From NCBI GenBank assembly GCA_037176905.1, contig JBBBWG010017112.1:1-37316 (forward strand): DNA of 37,316 nt. Direction: 5' to 3'. A program made the translations under genes and the position numbers. Source of the stretch: Azolla pinnata. Taxonomy: Eukaryota; Streptophyta; Polypodiopsida; Salviniales; Salviniaceae. Under the pieces are notes generated by a model. The model made no database searches and was not told the origin of the DNA. It saw only the letters and a list, made by a program, of their open reading frames with translations. Positions 33,396 through 37,316 of this stretch are shown here, piece by piece. The number at the start of each line of letters is the position of its first letter. Position 1 is the first letter of the stretch.

Positions 33396-36264
33396 TCATG
33401 AAATATATTCCTCTTCTTGAGAAATTTTTTCCTTTGACCGTCTCTTTGCTTCTTCCAGCTTCTTTCTACGCCATTCTTCTAAAGCTGAAAAAATAGAGTA
33501 TAATTGAAATTTAATCCGGAAAATGGAATATAATTGAAATTAATCCAGTAAATACTGCCATGAAATTCTCATAAAACAACTTAGGCTACAGGGCAACTGA
33601 ACAGATTCATGAATCAGTTCGATACTTAATACAATTAAATTATGAATTCCTTTCAAAAGAAATGAATACATTCAGCAGCCAAATAAAAAATGCATAAAAC
33701 CCTGAAGCAATAGGGTGCCCTGTAAAAAAGCCTGGAAATAGCCCTAATTAAATTCAAGATTTTCGAAACTAATCTATCAGCTTTAAAGACTGAAGGACTA
33801 TGAATGTGAATCTGAACATTAAATTCATCATTGTAGAAGTTTATTCCATTGGATGCTAATTCAATATGTACCAACATCCACACCAGTCTTTTCTATCTTA
33901 ATTTCCCTTATGATGAATTAGTCAATGAAGAACATCAGCAATTCTTGTCAAATATTTCCTTGTTACATCATTCTCTTCGATTTAATTTCAAAATTTAATG
34001 CAATCACTTTCTGCAATCCGAACCCCACTAAATATTATGATATGATAATCCAACAATATTCAGATTCAAGGGAAGTGATAGGATAAAAGATAAGTTGCAA
34101 ATTTGTTCTTTATCTATCACATGACATGGTGAACAAGGCAAGATTCAGCATATCATCTCCTTGCTCATGCCTGGCTAATATCTATACAATGTTATTAGGT
34201 GATTCAGCATTATAAATACTCACATCAAAATGAATGAATATAAAAGAAGGATCCCACAAAGAAAATATGAATCTTGCTCCACAATAATAGTTCCTTACTT
34301 AGAAATATAAATTCAAGGTGTAGAATTAGACTGGAAGAGAAATAAAGTTCTTAAACACAGCTAACAGAAGTGAACCTTCTTGATCGGATTTTTTCACATC
34401 GTGTATCTCCTTCAACCTTTGAGCGAGATCAGAACCAGCACCTGCCTGTGTGACCTCCAGTGGTTTGGATGCATAAGATGCTATTGATTCTTCTTGGATT
34501 TCTTTTACCTGTAAATCATTTACAAACTGATAAGAACTTCAGAAACGGAACTTGATTCATTGCCAAACATCGTGAAACTTGAGAATCGGAAGGAAGCACC
34601 AGATTACAATGTGTAATAGTATGAACCATTATTGAGCATGATGAAATGGGATCAGTGATTTTTATAATGGGTGTAAGATCAGGAAACAATGTTGAGAAAA
34701 TGACAGTTCAAACATGAAATGCAAGCTCACTCTTTTAACAAGTTCAACTGGCTTTAAAGATCTCCAGGTGATAATGGACTCTTTCATGCGCTTCATCTGC
34801 GCATCCGTATACTTGAAGGCTGCAAAGTCCTACGTTTAGTCTTTTCATATTCCCAAAGAGAGGAGAAGAAAAAGAATGCAAAGAAATCTCTATAACATTG
34901 CAACTTTTCCAGGAAAAAAGGAGCAAATAGATAAAGGATAACTATTACCTTTCAAAGAGTTTGCATTCCCATGTAGTTGGGCTGTCAATGTAGACGGTTT
35001 AAGAAAGAGAGGATGAATGAAAGATCGGAGAAGAAAAAGTGTAGCTACAACATTGAAAGTACAGACAACGATCGTTGCAATTCTGTAGGAACAATGTAAT
35101 CTTGGAGGAGAGGATAAGTGGTCATACGCCATATCCACCACAAAAATGATGATCACAAACTGACGTTGTGGCCTTGATCTCTAACCTTCCAGAGCAGCAG
35201 TAATGCTAAATAAATAATAACCAGATCTCATTTCTCATATCGCATTTTACTGGTTATCATTTGGCTCTTACCAGAGGAATGAAACCTGAGAAACGTGGGA
35301 ACGCAGTTGAAGATGTAAATCAGATATGAAAATGGATAGACTTTTTTCAACAGAAAACATAATAAAAAAATAATCCTATATATTCTGAAGATAAAGATTA
35401 ATAGTTGATAAGCTCAAAACACATTCCACTTGTCTTCTTTTTCAGCTCTACCTTCTCATTTTTCCTCTATCTATACTTTGCACGTATTTTCAGTTGATAT
35501 TTATCACTGAAACGTGTTCGTTTCTTCTTCTGGCAGTGTTCCTGGAAACTTAGAATCCTGATAAAACGGTATCTGATTCACAATCTGGTATCCAAAACCG
35601 GGTATACAGCTTTACAAATTCAAGTTCTTCGACAAAATATAATTTTGAAGATCAATCACTAGTTCTCTGAACAGGCATTGACATCCGTTGTTGCTGATCA
35701 GTAGTGAAAACAATTGAAACTTAATTGTGTTTGGTTATTCTTTTTGTTTAGAAGTGCATTATAGCTGAATCGACAAACTCTTCCGTGTTGATCTGAGGAA
35801 AGAAAGACAATGACAACAGAACTTTGAGCTGAAAAAGCAGAGACAGAAAGCAAACTGAGATTTTGAACAGGAAATTGGTAAGGAACGATCTCTAGGATTG
35901 AAAGACTGTCAGTGGCAGTGGATAGATACTAAACGCATTTCCTTCGGTTTTCTAGCTCCCGTTCGTGTTCTTCTTCCTCTTTTCTGTATGTGCAATCGTC
36001 CGAAGCAAAAACATTACCTCCTTGAGATTCGTTAGATGATGGCGGCGATGCTGGAGATGAGGATCAGATCCACCAGCAAAGCTAAACAACAGCTCAGAGG
36101 CGGGAGATTTATTCAACAAAGAACCGTGAGGTTCGATCTGTACACTGGGAACACGCGTTCGATCTGCAGGCAGCTCATTATTCGTTCTTCCTCCTCCTCC
36201 TCCTCTTCCTCCCCTCCTAGACAGGTCCCCAATGTATCCTGAGCAAAGATTACCTTCTTGACAT
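33396..36264 (-). CDS. Small charged, helical plant protein, six exons, 122 aa, unrecognised
   Basis: Exons from the 5' end (minus strand): 36264-36254, 35285-35272 (14-nt microexon), 34981-34949, 34819-34731, 34508-34376, 33484-33396. All introns are GT-AG and all phases agree. The product begins MSRRFHSSAQLHGNANSLKA, then FKYTDAQMKRMKESIITWRS, LKPVELVKRVKEIQEESIAS, and ends EEWRRKKLEEAKRRSKEKIS plus QEEEYIS. The last 60 residues are rich in Lys, Arg and Glu and look alpha-helical or coiled-coil. No signal peptide or membrane span is seen. The last four exons are well supported. The microexon and MSRR start rest on phase agreement and splice signals only. An upstream in-frame ATG (36300) would add 12 residues. 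A second donor at 36018 exists but gives no open frame. The role is unknown. Confidence 0.6.
33485..34375 (-). other. Last intron of the 33.4-36.3 kb gene, AT-rich
   Basis: 891 bp between a GTTCAC donor and a TTTTTTCAG acceptor (minus strand). The short ORFs inside are not supported. Confidence 0.6.
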
Positions 36265-36690
36265 TCGCTGGGGAGTAGAGACGACATGTAGCAGCAGCAT
36301 TCCGGCAGAATTCCGACGGAGATGGAAGGTAAGGGATGCAGAAGCGATCGGGATGGAGACAGTAGACCAGCGAATGAGAATGCAGACTGAGGCCAAATAA
36401 ACAATTGCCCTTAATACCCTTCTTCTCTCCGATCTTTGATCTAAAACACCATCAAAAACATGACATCTTTGATCTAAAACACCATCAAAAACATGAAATC
36501 TTTGATCGAAAACACCATCAAAAACATGAAATCTATGATCTAAAACACCATCAAAAACATGAAATCGTTGATCTAAAACACCATCAATAACATGAAATCT
36601 TTGAACAATTTCGCAGCCAAAGCTTTCGAAATCACCCTTGCAAATGCACAATGAAAATGTTTTCGGTTTCCGCACACAACGATTTGCCAT
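36254..36690 (-). CDS. Possible N-terminal extension with 11-aa repeats, doubtful
   Basis: On the minus strand a frame is open from ATG at 36690, through five 11-aa repeats (RFHVFDGVLDQ type), a hydrophobic stretch (about IVYLASVCILIRW), and on to QRMSRR. There it coincides with the proposed start exon of the 33.4-36.3 kb gene and meets its GTAATC donor at 36254. If transcription begins upstream of the repeats, the protein could carry about 140 extra residues. More simply, the frame is open by chance because the repeat unit is a multiple of three. Confidence 0.2.
36432..36604. repeat. 33-bp minisatellite, five copies plus a partial
   Basis: Units of the form ATCTTTGATCTAAAACACCA plus TCAAAAACATGAA start at 36432, 36465, 36498, 36531 and 36564, with an 8-bp remnant at 36597. 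Copies differ by one to three bases. The unit is 11 codons long, so frames persist: the minus strand reads RFHVFDGVLDQ five times and the plus strand also stays open (DLKHHQKHEIF). There are no spacers, so it is not CRISPR. Confidence 0.95.
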
Positions 36691-37316
36691 TCTCTGAGGC
36701 CATGTATCAAGCGAGGATTATGCCCGTAAAAAACCGCATGATCAGGAGCAATCTCGGTTAAATTTGTGGGCATCGAACGCTAATCGAATCGCGTGGAAGA
36801 GGGACGAGGGTGGGTTGTGCTTGCTTGTGTTCAACATCGCTAGCGTAACCTCGTGCTCCGATTCTGATGTTAATTTGAATGGAAAAGTATAATATGGAAA
36901 ACTACATTCGAGTGGACATTGGCCGCTAAGGTGTTTCAATGCCTAGGTCGGGACTTTTTTTTCTTCCAAATAGGAATCTCCTTCCATTACTTACTGAAAC
37001 TACCAAAAGAAATGGCTTGTAACATAACCGTATTGACCCATTTTATCATTGTATGTTGATCGTGTGATGGCTTGCATCATTGGATGCTTATTTTTGTCAA
37101 ATTGTTGATAGGCCGTAGGTTTCAGGGAACAGTAAAACTTGCAACAGTTTTACAGTCATCATCATGCAATTCAAACAATGCATAGTGCATCCTCATCGAC
37201 ACGATTACTTGCCTTTGCCCGTTGCATCATGTTTTATCTTTGAATGCCAATTATTCGTAATATTAGAAGTCAACAAATCTTTGTGTAGTCGTACTTCGTA
37301 GCCATCGTGGAATTGC
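36605..37316. other. Right end of the window, no gene seen
   Basis: AT-rich, probably promoter or upstream flank of the minus-strand gene. Minus-strand ORFs of about 65 codons here have no recognised content. Confidence 0.45.

Noticed and set aside
36432..36604. Regular 33-bp repeats resembling a CRISPR array
   Set aside because: Repeats abut with no unique spacers, no cas genes are present, and the context is a plant nuclear genome; it is a minisatellite.

Overview
The window is nuclear DNA from a flowering plant. Genes are split by many GT-AG introns with T-rich intron sequence. The recognisable proteins are plant-type (plasma-membrane P-type H+-ATPase with a C-terminal YTV; an ACT-repeat ACR protein), and a plant cytosolic-type tRNA-Pro(AGG) gene is present. 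Intergenic DNA is rich in microsatellites (TTC, GAT, ATAG), GATC-rich stretches and short decayed tandem repeats. I cannot place it more precisely than angiosperm.

Layout. (1) 1-1107: a T-rich tandem-repeat promoter region and a uORF-containing leader. (2) 1108-8992 (+): a complete 20-exon H+-ATPase gene; every splice junction keeps frame and the product is 954 aa (952 from the second ATG). (3) 8993-10208: spacer with A/C-rich and 57-67-bp repeats. (4) 10209-13624 (+): a six-exon gene for an unrecognised 328-aa protein; its end is tandemly duplicated just downstream. (5) 13625-16953: non-coding, with two tandem duplications. (6) 16954-17025 (-): tRNA-Pro(AGG). (7) 18288-21825 (-): a seven-exon ACR4-like ACT-domain gene (447 aa), with a TTC-rich leader and a TATA candidate near 22580. 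(8) 22590-27700: non-coding, but holding a dense set of E2F-like sites, an RY-like CATGCATG cluster, a 500-bp polypurine tract, a GC-rich palindromic repeat and a three-copy leader-like repeat, with no convincing gene after them. (9) 27715-28290: a decayed 32-bp minisatellite. (10) 28284-30614 (-): exon-like and broken ORFs that I do not recognise. (11) 33396-36264 (-): a small split gene for a 122-aa charged, helical protein with a proposed 14-nt microexon. (12) 36432-36600: a 33-bp (11-codon) minisatellite whose minus-strand frame runs open into the first exon of that gene.

The genes do not form a pathway; this is ordinary plant gene spacing. I found no mobile element with recognisable coding capacity, no CRISPR, and no multi-gene system. 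The most useful leads are the H+-ATPase uORFs, the E2F-like promoter without an evident gene, the duplicated last exon of the 10.2-13.6 kb gene, and the in-frame 11-aa repeat upstream of the last gene.
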